This document shows, piece by piece, positions 11,001 to 26,000 of a stretch of DNA of 64,000 nt. The notes below the pieces were generated by a model, which made no database searches, was not told where the DNA came from, and saw only the letters and a program-made list of their open reading frames with translations. The position numbers and the translations under genes are program-made. Numbering within the stretch: the first letter of the stretch is position 1; each line of letters begins with the position of its first letter. The stretch is from Pachyseris speciosa. Lineage: Eukaryota; Cnidaria; Anthozoa; Scleractinia; Pachyseridae. The stretch is taken from NCBI GenBank assembly GCA_016490735.1, contig JAEMWC010000281.1, positions 323,501 to 387,500 on the forward strand. The letters are read 5' to 3'.

Positions 11001-14000
11001 CCTGGACATATTTCTACAGTTTCCTCTTTTAGTGCACGGTAGGTGGTGGTGGTTTGACTCTGGTAATCTGTGGCAGAAAGAAATGATGTCTTTATTGGTG
11101 TATTGGGGCCTTTGCTCATTTTGTGAAGACTTTCCTTATCTATTGCTTCTACATAGCACGGTGATGTTAAAATCATCGTTGAAAAACAGTAGTATGCTTA
11201 TTTTCCAGTTTAAAATATCTTTTAGACGAGAGATGTACAAGTGACTGCTTTCTAACAATTGTATCAATGATTTCAGGAGGATGTGAAGCACATCTCATCT
11301 CGCACTAAACGGCATGAGGTGTGGCTCATCATAATGAGGTTGTTGAGTGTTCTGATGTCAAGAACAAAGTCCTCGTCAAAAAGTGCTTCTTCTGAGGTAA
11401 AGGGTATTCATGTTGTTAGTATTTCAACACTGCTGCAACAGGGCTGTTATTAATGAACATTTAATGTCTCATATGGCATTGATTGGTGATACACTGTATG
11501 GGCAAACTTACTCATTAGGTTACTCACAAACCAACAACAATGATTATTGTTAAATGCAAGTGAAGACGAAAAAAAAAAGTAGGACTGTTAGCACCTAATG
11601 CCAGCCCTTTACATGTATCACACTTTTAAAACTAAAATCGTGCACATCCCTCTTTATTGTTTGTAATTCAGGTCTATGTGTTTTCTTTACTGTACTTTTT
11701 TATCCCATCAGTCATCGTCAGTGGTTTGTAAGCAGACAGCAGCCACACTGTGCAATGTGGGCATCACAAGTAACTGTTTGGCGATTCTAAAGATTCTGTT
11801 GGAGCACTGGAGAGAGGTGGCCAGCCATGAGGATGTAAGTTATCTAATCTTGCTACATATTATAGATACAAAGTTTGTTATTAATCAGGGTGTTCATTAG
11901 GCATCTCCTGCTAAATTTCGCTTGCTCCCTGAAAGAGCTTTGCCCTTTCATAATAATTATATAACACAAACTCCGTTCGAAATATATGAGAAAACATCAG
12001 GTAGAATTCCGACCGCCGACCGGTTAGCTCAGTGGTAGGGCACCGGACTACCGTGAGGGAGGTCGCGGGCTCAAACCCCGGCCGGGCCAACACTCAGGGT
12101 CTTTAAATAATTGAGGAGAAATTGCAGCCTTTGTAATGATATCTGCAAATGGTTAGACTTTCTAGTCTTCTCTTCTCGGATAAGGACGATAAACCGTAGG
12201 CCCCGTCTCACAACTCTTCATAATTGATTCTGTGGGACGTTAAAGAACCCACGCATTGTTCGAAAAGAGTAGGGGACGTCTTCCCCGGTGTGGTGGTCTA
12301 TCTCTACTAGAATGTGGTTACGGGGAAGGGATTTGCAGTTATGGGCCTACAGTAATTGGCGCACGCTGTTGTAGTGTCCCTGCTAGGTCTCTGGCGAAGC
12401 TAAAAAATCTTTTTCTTCTTTTTCTGCTGTGCTTCAAAACTACAAACAGGTAAGTAAAATCTTGTCGTATATTTTTCGCTCTTTTTCCCTTTTCAGATAT
12501 ATCTTTCCTCGCCAACGAGGAAAGGTTTTTCAGAAGACATTACCAAAATACTTCTCTCAGCCACTCGTGCCTCCACACATAAGACGTACCAGTCAGCCTG
12601 GCGATTGTGGAGTAGCTGGTGTTCTAAAAGGAAAGTTAATCCGATTTTAGCAACCCTAAATGATGTTCTCCTCTTCTTGACTGATCGTTTTAAAAACGGG
12701 GCTGCTTATAGGTCAGTCAACGTAGCACGTTTGGCTGTCTCCTCTTGTCATCCTAAGATTGATGGCTACCCAGTCGACAACACCCTCTTGTTGTTCAAAC
12801 TTTTAAAGGGAATGCTTAACATGCGTCCTCCTACACCTAGATATACGCACACATGGATGTGCACTTAGTAACTAAGTACTTGGAGTGCCTTGGAAAGACC
12901 AAACTCTTACCACTAAAGCTTCTCTCAATCAAACTGGCAATGCTCTTTGCACTCTGCTGTCCAGAACGAGTTTCATCCCTTTCAAAGTTGGACCGTCGAT
13001 ATTGCCGTGTGATCCCTGAAGGAATTTCCTTTACATTGACACACCAAGAAAGCGAAGTTCTCCAGAACAGCTACCTCAAGCATTTTTTACATCTTTCCCT
13101 TATAACAGGAGACTCTGTCCTGTTGACACTTTACGTTGTTACCTTAAGGCTACCCGACATTTATGTCCAGTATTTCCATCCTCAAAACCAGACCCCTTGT
13201 TTGTCTCTTATGTTAAACTGCTATAGCTACTATAGCTACTCTTAGCCGTTGGTTGCGCACAGTCTTAAAAAGTGCCGGTATTGACACTGAGATTTTCAAG
13301 GCGCACTCGGTTCGTGGAGCATCTACAACCACAGCAGTGAACAGCAATGTTCCACTTGACGACGTCATGAAAATGGCAGATTGGTCTCGCGTTAGTACTT
13401 TTCAGAAGTTTTACTACAAACCTGTCTTTAAGTCCAATTATGGTCATGCTGTTTTAAAATAACTTCAACTTTGTCCAATGTTCTGTTACAGACAAGCTGC
13501 ATTAAAATAATTGTTAATGTTACCGTTCTTTCTCAACTTCTAATCTTGTCTTACCCAGCCCCTCTTTTATACCCTGCATACGGGGGCGTTGAATTCTACC
13601 TGATGTTTTCTCATATATTTCGAACGGAGTTTGTGTTATATAATACCAATTATACCAGGGCCACAAAGCGGCCTGCCAGTATAATTGAAATTATATATAA
13701 ACAAACAAAGTGAGAAATATATGAGTCCCACCCCTCAAACCTTCTCTCTGCCTTCTCGCACAGCGTTGAAAAGATGCAGAGGATCATGGGACCATGTGAT
13801 TGTGCAGGGGCACTATGGGATTGTGTCATTTGCTTGGCCTGTCCCCACTAGGGACAGTCTCATTTGCCTTTAAAAGTGGTTCGAAACACAAATAGCACAA
13901 TTCTACCTGATATTTTCTCATACATTTCCCACTTCGTTTGTTTATATAATTTCAGTTATTCTGGCATAATTGGTATTCTTCTGTTACTTTACACTATTCT

Positions 14001-17000
14001 CCTACTCGAGTTTGAGTACTAATACGACTTTCAAATGTCAAACCGGTCACCTCCCCAGGAGCCTCACTTTTCCTTGAGGTGACACTGGAAACAAGATAAA
14101 TGTGACAAGTGATTATCTAAAGCACGCGAACTGGATATGAAAACTCGTTCTCAAATGTAAAGGTCCCTGGTATGTTTTGAGATGGTGACAATTGAGCACT
14201 TGTTCAATTGGCTGTGGCGAATTCTGATTGAGGCCAACAATGATAATTTTTAATATTAAGTAATGATTATATTTTTGTAGGAAGAGACGACTGGTATTGG
14301 TGGAGCATTACTGAAACCTCAACCTGCAAGTCCTCCACCAGACATGTCACCATTTTTCCTAAGGCAGTATGTCAAGGTAAGCTGTAATGACTTTTTTGTA
14401 AAGAAGCCTGATTTGTATAAAGGTTGGGTTTTTATGTTCAGTTGATGCTGTTGGTGAGTCAGAATGTTGTTCCAAGTAAAGCATTTTTGTGGTCATGCTC
14501 TCCTGCTTGTCATCTTTTGGGAACTGTGCATATGATTATGAGTTTACTGTGACCATTTCCTTTTAATTGCCCATGATTACTTGTTAGTGAACTGTGCATC
14601 TGTCCTGGTTGCAGGGCCATGCAGGAGATGTATTTGAAGCATATCCTCAACTGTTGACTGAAATGGCTTTGCGGCTTCCATATCAGGTAATTAGATAATT
14701 ATTTACTAAAGGAGCAACAGCTACTGCCTTTCAGGCAATGGGATCAGCACTAGAGCTGCAAACGGTATGCAAGTCAATCCAGAAGGGACATGATTATATT
14801 TGCACTGAGTAAGGTAAAGAATTTCAAAATGTGTCACAGTTATGAGAGAAATGTGTCCGCACCTGATGGCTAAAAAGAAGTAACTTTGAGCCTTAAAAAA
14901 GAAAAAGTTTATGTGATACATTAACCGAGTAACATTTTTGCAGGTGAAGAAAGTTGCAGATTCCCTTCATCTTCAGAATAATCCACAGTTTGGCGAAGAG
15001 TGGTACCAGTTCTTGTGCGAGGTGCGTAAGACGAATTCCATGGCATTTACGAGTATCTGTACACGGTATCAAGTGGTTTAATGAAGTTACAATAACAAGG
15101 CAATTACTTACAGAAACATTCAACGGTTTTTTTTTAAAGCATAGTTGGTATTCACAACTAGATACTCAAATCTGTTCATTTAATTTCAGTACCTTTTAAT
15201 CCAGCAAACTCCTTTTGTCCGAAGACAAGTGAGGAAGGTAATTCCTTTTAGTTTTGTCAGACCACTGTTTACCTGTTGTCTCGCATTGATTGTACACATG
15301 CCCCTTAAGCATGCCCCTGTCTGTGTATTTCTCCATTTCTCGGTAGTCAATGAGTTTATGTTCATGTACTTGTTGCATGTTTTTAGTTGTTGTTGTTCCT
15401 GTGTGGATCGAAAGAAAGCTATCGTCGCTTACGGGACCTACATGCTCTCAAGTCACACATGAAGACTGTCAGGTACTTAATACTAATTAGCTTCACCACA
15501 GTCGCCACTGGCGGTTAAGTAGCCCGCCTAGAATAGCTGCACTAACTGCGGGCTAAAAAGGCCTTTTTTTCTATGTATAAATAAATGAAGTCAAAGTCAA
15601 GTCAGTGTATCGGTTCCAGGAGTACCCCACTAACAAGCTTTCATTTCTTTGATTTTTGTGTTTGTTTGTTTGTTTCTTTACCATTGATCAACTGCAAGGT
15701 GTTTGGTCTTCAATTCAATTCAATTCAATTTTTATTGAAACTCACACGAATAGATGGTTTGCAGCCAATCTCTAGAGACACAGATAACAACGGTGAAACG
15801 AACAAATGCTGGTGGACGAACAAAAGGAGCTAATGAGAGATGTATTGTTTACATCCACCAGTATGCTGGCGATGACGTAACGTGCAAACCACCTATACAG
15901 TGTATTAGAGAAAGTTATATTATTACAGTAGTGTTACAAACATCAATATAAGGAATGCAGTACAATAACAGAACAAAAAAAAGACACTAAAATAATTTAC
16001 AATTGATTGTTACTACTAAGGATATCTAAGAAATGAAGAATGAGAGGAAGAAAAAAATATTTAAATACTGTGTTAGTTGTGTGGAGTTTGAGGCACCCAA
16101 ATAGTTCTAAGAACTAACCGAGTGGGTGTCCCAAAACAAATAAATCAAACAAAGGGAATACATTATTAATAACAATTTAGGTAAAAAAGTATGACTTTCA
16201 TACTAACTACTTTGTTGTTATTGTTTGGAAGAGTAAAGTAATGGGCTGGTTTGTGTCAGTACACAATTCACACAATTCGCAGTTAGCGTGAGACTTTTTA
16301 AATATAAGAGTGAATAAAAACCAGGTTGTCAAATAGATTCGCTGTGCAGATTGAAGCAAAAATGCGAACATTTACGGAGAGATCTCTTCAAAATCGAGGA
16401 ATTCTAACAGTTTGAATTTGAGGTGTTCTGCAAAGAAATATACTTTGCATGAGAGCATACACGGGCGCCACTCTTTACATGTAGAACTCCGTAAAGATTT
16501 TTTGTTTGAATGATATCTCTATGGAACTTTGCTGTTTTGCTAAATTCTGAAAGTCAAAGCATCAGTGAACCTGGTTTTACGTTTAAACTAGTACAGTGTA
16601 TAAAAATGTCACACTAAATTAATGCAAGTTGGTTCATTACCCAGCTCCTATTTTAATTACTGTGCACACTATGAGTGCACTTTTGTTTCAGTCTGACAGG
16701 CTTGTTTGCATCAACAGGGAGCTGAGTGAGCAGGGTGGATTCCGCTATGAGTCTGTTTACAATGGACCAATCAGCCTACCATACGACACTCTTATAAGTT
16801 TGGTAAGTACTTGATTTTACCAAGGTATGCTGGTTTATCTGGTTTCCATGTGAGACTATGATTGCCTAGTTAGTTAAATGCAGATTTCTTATCTTTTTAA
16901 CGTAGTAAGTAATAAGGGGGTACACTGATCTGATTTTTGTTAATAGCCACTTTGACTGATAATATGAGGTCTTTTTCCATGCTTTTTTTGTGTTAATGGA

Positions 17001-20000
17001 GCTACGTTTTGCAAAGTTTAGCCTCAGTTTTTTCGAAAAGGTCATTTGTAATCCGTTTCAATCTTCTTTATCCTTTACCATCCTCGTCATATTTGCATTT
17101 ATTCTCTTCTCTTTGGTGCTTACATGTATCTTCCCTGAAATATTGTTATTTCACTGTTACCCATTATTTAAATGCATTTTTATGTCTCTAATAATGACAC
17201 AAAATATCGCGACCAAGCTCCTTGACTAATTATTATTGTTTTGAGTGATGCATCACATGGAAGTAAAAGGAAGTTATGGTTAAAGTTAGGAGATCACGGG
17301 ATCCAAACCGCAAGGGATTCTTGTCTTTTGCGTGGTCTCCTCCATAGTGTCTTTACCTGGTTCTGTAGAGTAGATAACGTGCATATATGAGGGACTTGTA
17401 TCCTTCATATCTGCGAAGTTATAATACTGTTTCGTGTAAACCTTCCTCAAAAGTCGGGGTTTGGGTTGCGAAGAGGGGAAAACCAGAGTATCCGAACTAA
17501 ACTCTCCCGGATCAAGGACGAGAACCAACAAACTCATTAGCAGTACAATGACACATTGCACGTAAATATTTCTGAGTTACCTTTCCCTGTGTATTTCTAA
17601 GAGGAGCAATGGTTTTCTCTTTGGCAGATTGAACACCTGAAAGCTTGCTCAGAAGTTGCCTCAAGCCGTATAAGCAACTGGCAAGAATTCTGTTTACAAG
17701 AAACAGGTATGTTTTAGTTGTTAATAGTTGCAGAATCTTGGTCACAAAACTAAATAAAGGCCCTGGCAAACGAGGGCACATTGTTGCGGACACAAATATT
17801 TCCCTTTTTGCCCGCGCACACAACATTAGTTGCGGACACAAAATTTGTGTTAGACACAAAAAATGTTTTTGATTTTTCTCAGAAATATTTTGTGTCCGCA
17901 GTTATGTTTCCCAGTTTGCGCAGCATGGAAACACAACATTTATTTTGTGTCCCGCTCATTTGCTCACCCAAGAAACATGAGCAACAATGTGTTTGCCAGG
18001 GCCTTAACATCAATGGACTGTAGCGACCCAAGGTTGAGTTGATGATAATCTATTGCAGATACGCTGCCCTTTCTGTTGAGAAGCAGCTTCTTGTTTGAAG
18101 AGGGAGTCACTCCATTGATGCTACAGCTGCTTGGTTATGCCATCTGTGAAATGAAGACGCCGCCATCAAGCTCACCACAGAAGAGCAAGAAAGACAAAGA
18201 CAAGGACAAAGAGAAATCAAAGAGTAAAGAGAAGGACAAGGACAAAGAGAAAGACAAGGAGAAGACAGCGGGTTAGTGGAAAGGTTGTCATTTTTCCCAG
18301 TGTAAAAACCTGCATATAAGAACCTGCATTTTTCCAAGTTAACCTCACAAGGTTCTTATATAATTGGTGTTTACTGGGAAATTAAGCTATTTAGGTTCAT
18401 AAACAGGTTCTCATTTTCTTAAGAAAAAATGTTTTTGTTGCTGGAAGACTATTGGTACTGTCTATATAAACTATGCATAAAATCATGTCTAAATGACAGC
18501 AATAAATCTAAACAAATACAAACCCTATATTTAGTCATCGTATTTCTCTCAATCCTTTTATACCGATGAAACAATAAAACCAAGCTAAAATAATTATCTT
18601 AGAACACATCAATTATAATGCCTGGCCTAGTTTCAAATTTTAGGCTTAAACAGGTTATTATGTAAAGGGCGTCTAACAGTCTCTTAAAGGTGAGGTTCTT
18701 ATATGTGGGTTTTTACTGTACCAACAACACCACTGGTAGCTTTCTTTTGTCAATAACAGCTTGGGTATTGCAATGGTGCACATGTACGTCGCACTGGAAA
18801 GACGTTTAACTTATGGCTTAAGCTTTTTTCCACGTTCCTTCGTAGCTGTTCTCGTTTACCGTGTTCTATTTCTTTTTAAGGATCATCCGACCCTGGAAGA
18901 AGTGAAGGTAGAGCTGAAGACCCTGCTTTGTATTACAATGCATTTTCGTTCTTGATCGTCAAGTACCAAGAATATTAGAGGTCTTTGGTTATAAACTTGA
19001 TGCCCTGTTGTCGCTTGTTAATGCGACTTTGAGTAAATAATCAGTGGTGATTACTATTCAGCATCTTATAGCATCTTACCATTACTCGAGGTGTTGCTTA
19101 ATAACCTCAATTGCTATATAGCTGGTGTTTTTCCCGCTTCAGTGCACCCATTCATTGGCTAGTTCATGGTCACATGACATCTAACAATGAAACTGTTTCC
19201 CGCCAAATGCCAAGTGCGGGCAACATTGCGAAAACTATGACTTCAAACGGGAAACAGTTCACTTACCCGCGAAATGTTGACCGCTGTTGCACGTGATCAG
19301 AGCGTGCACTTGAAGGTGGCCTGATGTTGTCGCTGGAATGTCAGCGTGTTTTTCAACTTTGCTTTTGTTGTTATCAAGCATAGTGTTATCTGGTCATGTT
19401 GTGATAAAGAATCTTTGAACAGAGTATTGAAGCTGCAAAAAAGGGCGACTAGGGTTAATATTCTGTCTGTTATTATAGTCTTATTCTAGTTTTGAGGGCC
19501 ACAAGTTTATTAGCTTTTAGCTACATGTATTTAGTGTTACCCTCCATAAATAAAGTCTTTACTTTACTTACTTACTTTACTTACTGTATTGCTATAACAA
19601 ATCACTTAATGACTGGGCCCTTGGGGATCAGTGAATTTTGTTTCCTCGAATCTCAGTGTTCCCCTCGACTTCATCTCGGGAAGCATTGAGATTCTTGGGA
19701 AACAAAATTCACTGTTCCCCTCGGGACCAGTCATTAAGTGTTAACTATTGTAAGCAAAAGGTAGGGTATCAGCCTGTGTTTCACATCCAACAAAAACCTC
19801 GCAATAGGTTGATAACATTCCCTGCACAGCTTGGCATGGAAATTGATAGAAACTGATGTTATGCTTAGATATCCTATCTTTTGTTGTATTTAATTAGCAG
19901 CTGCTCAGAGCCTTGTCCAGTTGTTAAATGATACTGTTGATGAGGAGGTGATGAGCCAGTTTGTACAGAATTTTCTGCTGGAATCCAACTCGACTGCAGT

Positions 20001-23000
20001 AAGGTGGCAGGCACATGAACTGTTGTACAGCATGCACAAGTATGTTAAAACAGTATTTTGCTATTTGATTTAAGGTTCTTGACATACAGTGGTTGGAAAC
20101 CATTTGGTGTTATGTTGCTTAATTCTCTCATAGCGTTAGAGTGTTCAAAGTGAATGCTAACAGTTGCTTATGCCAGTCTGTTACTGGCGTATCAAGTTAT
20201 TTTTTTGTGTCACGTCACTCCAGTTATTGTAACTTGGAGTGGTTAGGTATAATATATATAAAAAAATATATAAAAAAAATAACTTGGACGTTATGGTGAA
20301 CTTCTTGTGTCTCTTTTCATCCCCTTTTACATAGATTTGTGTTAGTTACTTATGAAGAAATACCTGAAGTCTTCAATAGCTAAATCTGAGTTTTTAACTG
20401 AGTCTGAAGTTACTAGCATATGATACTCTAAACCCAGCCGTGCGCTGAATTAATTTTTTTCTAATGAAAAAGTGATTGTAAATAAATGTAATGGGTCATT
20501 AACTTTGAGAGAAGAGAGCCAAAAACAGGAAAGCCTGTTGTAACTACGGAAGATCCTTTGCCGAGTCGGGGGTGAAAATTTGTACCAGGAATTTATTTTA
20601 ACTTTGTGACTCTTACTTTTGAAACTCTAGGAATCCCCATTGTATCAACATTCCTTCGTTAGAATTTTCCAGTGAAGAAAAACGGCTTCATAATACTGTG
20701 AAAACAAAAAGTTAATAGTCTCCTATTGTTTGCTTGGTATTTTGGGGTCGTCAGCGAAGTTTTAATCCAGTTTATAATTTCGAGTTTAAAGAGTCACAAG
20801 AGGAAAGCTATATTTGGTGTTATGAATTTGTGTTAGAGACATAAAAATGTTGATCTCCATCTACTATCTTTTTTTTTTTTTTTTTTTTTTTTTTTCGCAG
20901 GTATTCAACCAGCAGTCAGAAAGTGAAACTGTCAAGTATGATGTGGAAGATCTGGCCATATCTGCCAGATTATGGCAGAAGGGCTGCACAATTTGTTGAT
21001 CTTCTTGGTTACTTCACGATCAATTGTGAATCAAATGCTGATGAGGTACTTGGGAAAATAATATATTTTATTGCATTACAGTATCATCATTATGAATGCG
21101 TGCTGTAATTGTAAATTGGTGCCGAGGGATAACAATGAGGGGTGTTATTTTTTAGACCAGAGTCCATCAGAGAACTTGATTAGCAATAAGCGTACAGGTG
21201 TTGTTAGACTGATCATTTTACACTGACCGAACTACGTTACGTGAACAACTAAATTCACCCAAGGGTGTTTTATTATCATCATGAAGTAAAGAGACGATTT
21301 CTTCATTGTGACCTTCCTGCTATCACGAAGTAACGTAACGTAATCTTTAACCCGTGAATAATGATTGCTACAATGTGTCGAATGTGCACAAAGTTGCTAC
21401 TTACTCTGCCCACAGTTATGATGATCCTGAGAAAAAGAATTGAAAAAAATTTTTTTGGGGAGACTTATGTTACACTTAATGGTCATTTGTACAAGTGTAT
21501 TCTAGGCAGCTATCAATGCCAGTACATGTATGTTCTACAGTTGCAGGAGTACTGCATGAAAGCAGTCCAAGTGCTGATGATACAGAACAATGTTCTATCA
21601 AACCATCCAAACTCTAATGTTTACAGGTCAGAGACAGTTTCTTTCAATCCTGTGTTATGTCTTGAGTTACTGGTTTCTAGTGTCACCCTAATGTCCAACT
21701 CCTTACTTTTCAATATTGTTGCAGTACAAACTGATTTTAGTTAATCACTGATGTCGCTATCACTTGATTGAGTTATAGTTCCTTAGTGCAGATTGTCTTT
21801 GAAATGGAGCACTTCTGAATGGCAGTTAGCCTACCTATTCTTCCAGTGCACGTTTCTTCTACTTACCAGTCAATCCACTGCGTCGAGTAGTTTACTTCTT
21901 GTTACTCAGTTTATATTCATGTTGACGGCGTCTAGCTTCACGACTTGCTTCGTGTGAAGAATTGGTGTTACCGTACTAAGCATTTGTTCTCTTGTTTTAG
22001 GATGTTGTCAGGATTTGTTGAGTTTGATGGTTACTATCTGGAGAGTGACCCATGCCTCGTCTGTAACAACCCTGAAGTTCCATTCCAGGTAAGAATCAGA
22101 GGTTAGTCCTGGAGCGAGTGCTATAAACTGTTCTCGCAAAAAGTCAACTCTGGAAAACCTTGAGAAAGGAGAAACTTGCAAGATCAACTCAAAAAAATAC
22201 TGTTTGATAGTTTTTGCATGAACCGTTAGAGTCGCACTTAAGGGTTCTATCGACAGATTCAAACGCCAGTGCCCCCTTACACCTGTAATTCATACACTGT
22301 ACTTCATACACTGTACTTCATACACTGTACTTCATGACTGACTAGAAAAACTGGCTTTGTGCAGAAGCTACCGTTGTGTATCCGTGCTGCATGCTGGGGG
22401 GAGGAGGGTGGGGCATTGGCAGAATGATTTATGTCCCATGTGTTTGGCAGCGTATGTAGTAGAAGATTTCAGATTAAGTGACGACATTATTGAATTTAAG
22501 TTCTGCTTCAGATGCACGGTCTGTTCATCAAACGTGCGAGAATATCCATATTAGCAGGTATTGCGAGGTTTTGGCGAAAACTAGTTCCTATGAAAGACGA
22601 TAACCAAGGAACGCTTTCCAACTTTATTGTTATAATGTTATTTGTTGTTATTCCACAGAGTCTGAAGCTGTCTAACGTCAAAGGAGACTCTCGTTTCACC
22701 ACCACATGCCAGCTGGTGAAACTGATTGGTAGCCATACCATCTCAAGAGTTACTCTAAGGATTGCTGATCTCAAGCGTCAAAAAATGGTAGGTTACCTAT
22801 ATTTATTTTCAGCATGTTTCAGCTGTCAGTGGTTTGAGTTTTTCCGCTGTGATCTCGTGATTTGCTTCAAGGGAATATTTTGCTTTCTTTTCCAGGTTCG
22901 CACAATCAATTTGTACTACAATAATCGCACTGTGCAGGCAGTTGTGGAGCTGAAAAACAAGTGAGTAATAACAGGAATAGTGAAACAATTTATAAGAAAC

Positions 23001-26000
23001 TCTTCTGGTTTCTGGGTTTAATTAAACAGACGTTAAAGCTGTAACAGAAAGTGTCAGGAAAATTTACGAGACAATCTTGTTGCTAAGTTGAACCTTTTTT
23101 CCTTGTGGCTGAGACAAGTGTTATAATTATTTTGCAGACGATCGTTGTGGCATAAAGCTAAGAAATGTCATCTCACACCTGGACAAACAGAACTCAAGGT
23201 TAGGATCGTCTTTATATTTATTTCTTTTCTTCAATTCTTGCTCTGTCTCTCTGCAATTTGTTTACGTTTGTGATATTTACTTCGGTGCATTCTTTTTGTT
23301 GTTTTCAGGTTGATTTTCCACTGCCAATCGTTGCCTGTAATTTGATGATTGAGTATGCTGATTTCTATGAGAACTTTCAGGTAATTGCTTCGACGTTGTT
23401 TGCTGAAACTTACAGTCCTTTCCAAGTCTTGAAGGAAAGAATATTTCTGACATCTAACATTTTGGCTCTCTTCATGGAGAACCTCGCAATCCAATTTCGA
23501 AATTGATGAAAACTTATTGCTACGCAGTAGTATTGGGATGCAAAAGCTTGCATAGTCGTTTTATTAATTTATTTTTTCACATTCATATGGTTCTTGGCTA
23601 CAACGAATATATATTCATTGACCAAAAATGTTATATTTTGTATAAATCATGCGTTTCGTCGCATGGTCACCCATTTATGCAATCGAAGGTAGTGGATCAA
23701 TTGACACGGGGCCTTGTCTGCTCCTCACAGAGCAAGCAGCCAGTTGTTGTCTCTACATTAACTTGTTTATCTACCTTGTAGGCCTCTTCAGAGACTTTAC
23801 AGTGTCCTCGCTGTAGTGCGTCTGTTAATGCTAATCCTGGAGTATGCAGCAATTGTGGAGAAAACGTTTACCAGTGCCACAAGTGCAGGTTTGGTTCTGC
23901 TATCATTTTATTTGCTCTAGTGACCCCAAGATGGCCAATTCTACTACTCAGTTGTGAAGAATGACTAGTACAGTGTTCTGAAAATCTCCAGAAAAAAGTC
24001 TTTGTGCGTTTGCTTGGTCCACCAGAAAGTGTTTGATTGATCGATCGATTGATCGATTGTTTGTTTTGCTTTTTCAAGATCCATAAACTATGATGAGAGA
24101 GACCCATTCTTATGCAATGCTTGTGGTTTCTGCAAATACGCCAAGTTTGACTACACTCTGACTGCCAGGCCCTGCTGTGCTGTGGATCCAATTGAGAATG
24201 AAGAAGATCGAAAAAAGGTACTTGATAAGTGGTAGTCTTTACACTAGAGACAAAGTAAACTTAGGAATATTTCAAGTCAAGTAAAAATTTTTGATACTTC
24301 AAGTAAACTTTTCTGACTTAACGCTTCACACACAAGTGAGTTTTTTACTTCAAGATCTACTTAAGTTGATTTTCCCACGCAATTAATTAAGGTTGAGGAT
24401 AGGTTTCGCCCACCTCAAGGCTCAAGAAACCGCAAGTTGGCCAAGTCGGTTCTAAGATGGTTTCAAGTCACTTGAACTTTATTGAATCGTTTCAACTTTC
24501 CGACTTTAATGAGATGCAAAGTAAAATATCTTGGGATTTGACTTAGGCCTTCACACACACAATTTTGGTTTAAGTAAGCAGCCTAGTGTAAAGAGTTCCA
24601 GTTGTTAAATCTAGATTCATGAAAGAGAAATGATGTACATGTAGTACTTTAACTCACTCAGCGTTTACCGTCTGTTTTGCTTTGATTTCCTTCTGCTCTT
24701 TCTAACTTGATCCTAATTCAACCTTCATTTTACAGGCAGTTGCAAACATCAACTCTTTGCTGGAGCGGGCAGACAGGGTGTATCGGCAGCTTGTGTCTCA
24801 TAGGCAGCCTTTGGACCTCCTTTTAAACAGATTACTGGAACATGGACAGCAAGAGCCTGTGCAGGTTAGATGCACTGGTGTATATCTTTATTGTAACCTT
24901 TTTGTCCCTAGCCTTGCCATCATCTACTGATTGGCGTGTGTCATTGACACCAGTATAATCCACTGTGTATTTGTTCTGTTCATTTAACCATTGCTGGTTA
25001 AGGTGCAGTGATGGAGTACACTCCTGGCATGTGTTGTTGTACTGTTTGCAGTAGTCGGTGCCATACCGTTGACACGTCCCCGCGATTTATATAGTTTTGT
25101 TTCAAGCCAAACAGTGAATCCAAAGAACTGTAAAAGCGAGGATTCTACCGATTCTTCGTGGTTATGTCCTTTGGCCAGTTGGCGTATAACCACTGAAGAG
25201 AAGGAGTGTAAAGGTCTCAATGTTTAAGAAGCGAATCAAAAGCCTTGTCAAGTACAACAACAACAACAACAACAACAATTGCAATTTATTATATATAGCA
25301 ACTGTGTACTATATTTGTCACCCGCAGTTAGCTTAGCTATTTGAGGCTGGTAACAGTTCGCGATAAATTTTAATTGGGAATCCAAAAAATAAATAAACAG
25401 AATAAATAAAGCACTGTTTGGATATGACATGGATGTGCAGCAGACTGGATATGCACTGTACTGGATTGTTAGAGACAATCTTGGCTGATCGTTGCCTCTA
25501 GTAAGTAGTGTATGGGCAGTGATGCACGATTACTATTTATTTATGCGTTGCTTTACAGGACGGCACAGCTGCTTCAATGCAGACGATGGCTTCTATAGTT
25601 TCGGGATCCTCAACAGGAAGCAGTGCATCTTCCAATACCGGAGTCAACAAGGCAATCCAGGCTTTGGCTCATCGCTACTGTATTGAATGCAAAGGAACAT
25701 TTGATGAGCTCAGCAAGATCACACAGGTTTGGAACAATCTATGTTGTCTTATTAGAGCATAATGCAACAATTAAACATTTAACAGCATTCAAAAGACTGA
25801 TACAACAGTCTTTTATACGTTGAATTAGAGAAAGTGAGTGAGCAGATAAAACCATCAGTTAGTAATACCTAAGCAAAAAGAAAAAAAAAGAAGAAGAAGA
25901 AGTAAAACAAAAGGCAGTTTTTTTCATACGACGACAGAGACAATTCTAAATCCCTGAAGCATCAAAATGTTGAAAACTTCCCCTTGAATCTCCAGAAAGT

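Larger units (their letters stand above)
11956..13644 (+). mobile_element. Tyrosine-recombinase element with 54-bp inverted terminal repeats
   Basis: 54-bp near-perfect inverted repeats (11956-12009 and 13591-13644; inner end GAATTCTACCTGATGTTTTC) enclose a tRNA-like segment (12018-12088) and a broken tyrosine recombinase gene (12524-13462). The whole 1.69-kb unit sits in UBR4 intron 11835-14280. Tyrosine recombinases occur in DIRS-type retroelements (which have inverted ends) and in Cryptons. No reverse transcriptase is seen here, so the class is open. An internal SINE-like text (GGGACGTTAAAGAACCCAC near 12234) follows the tRNA-like head. Confidence 0.7.
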
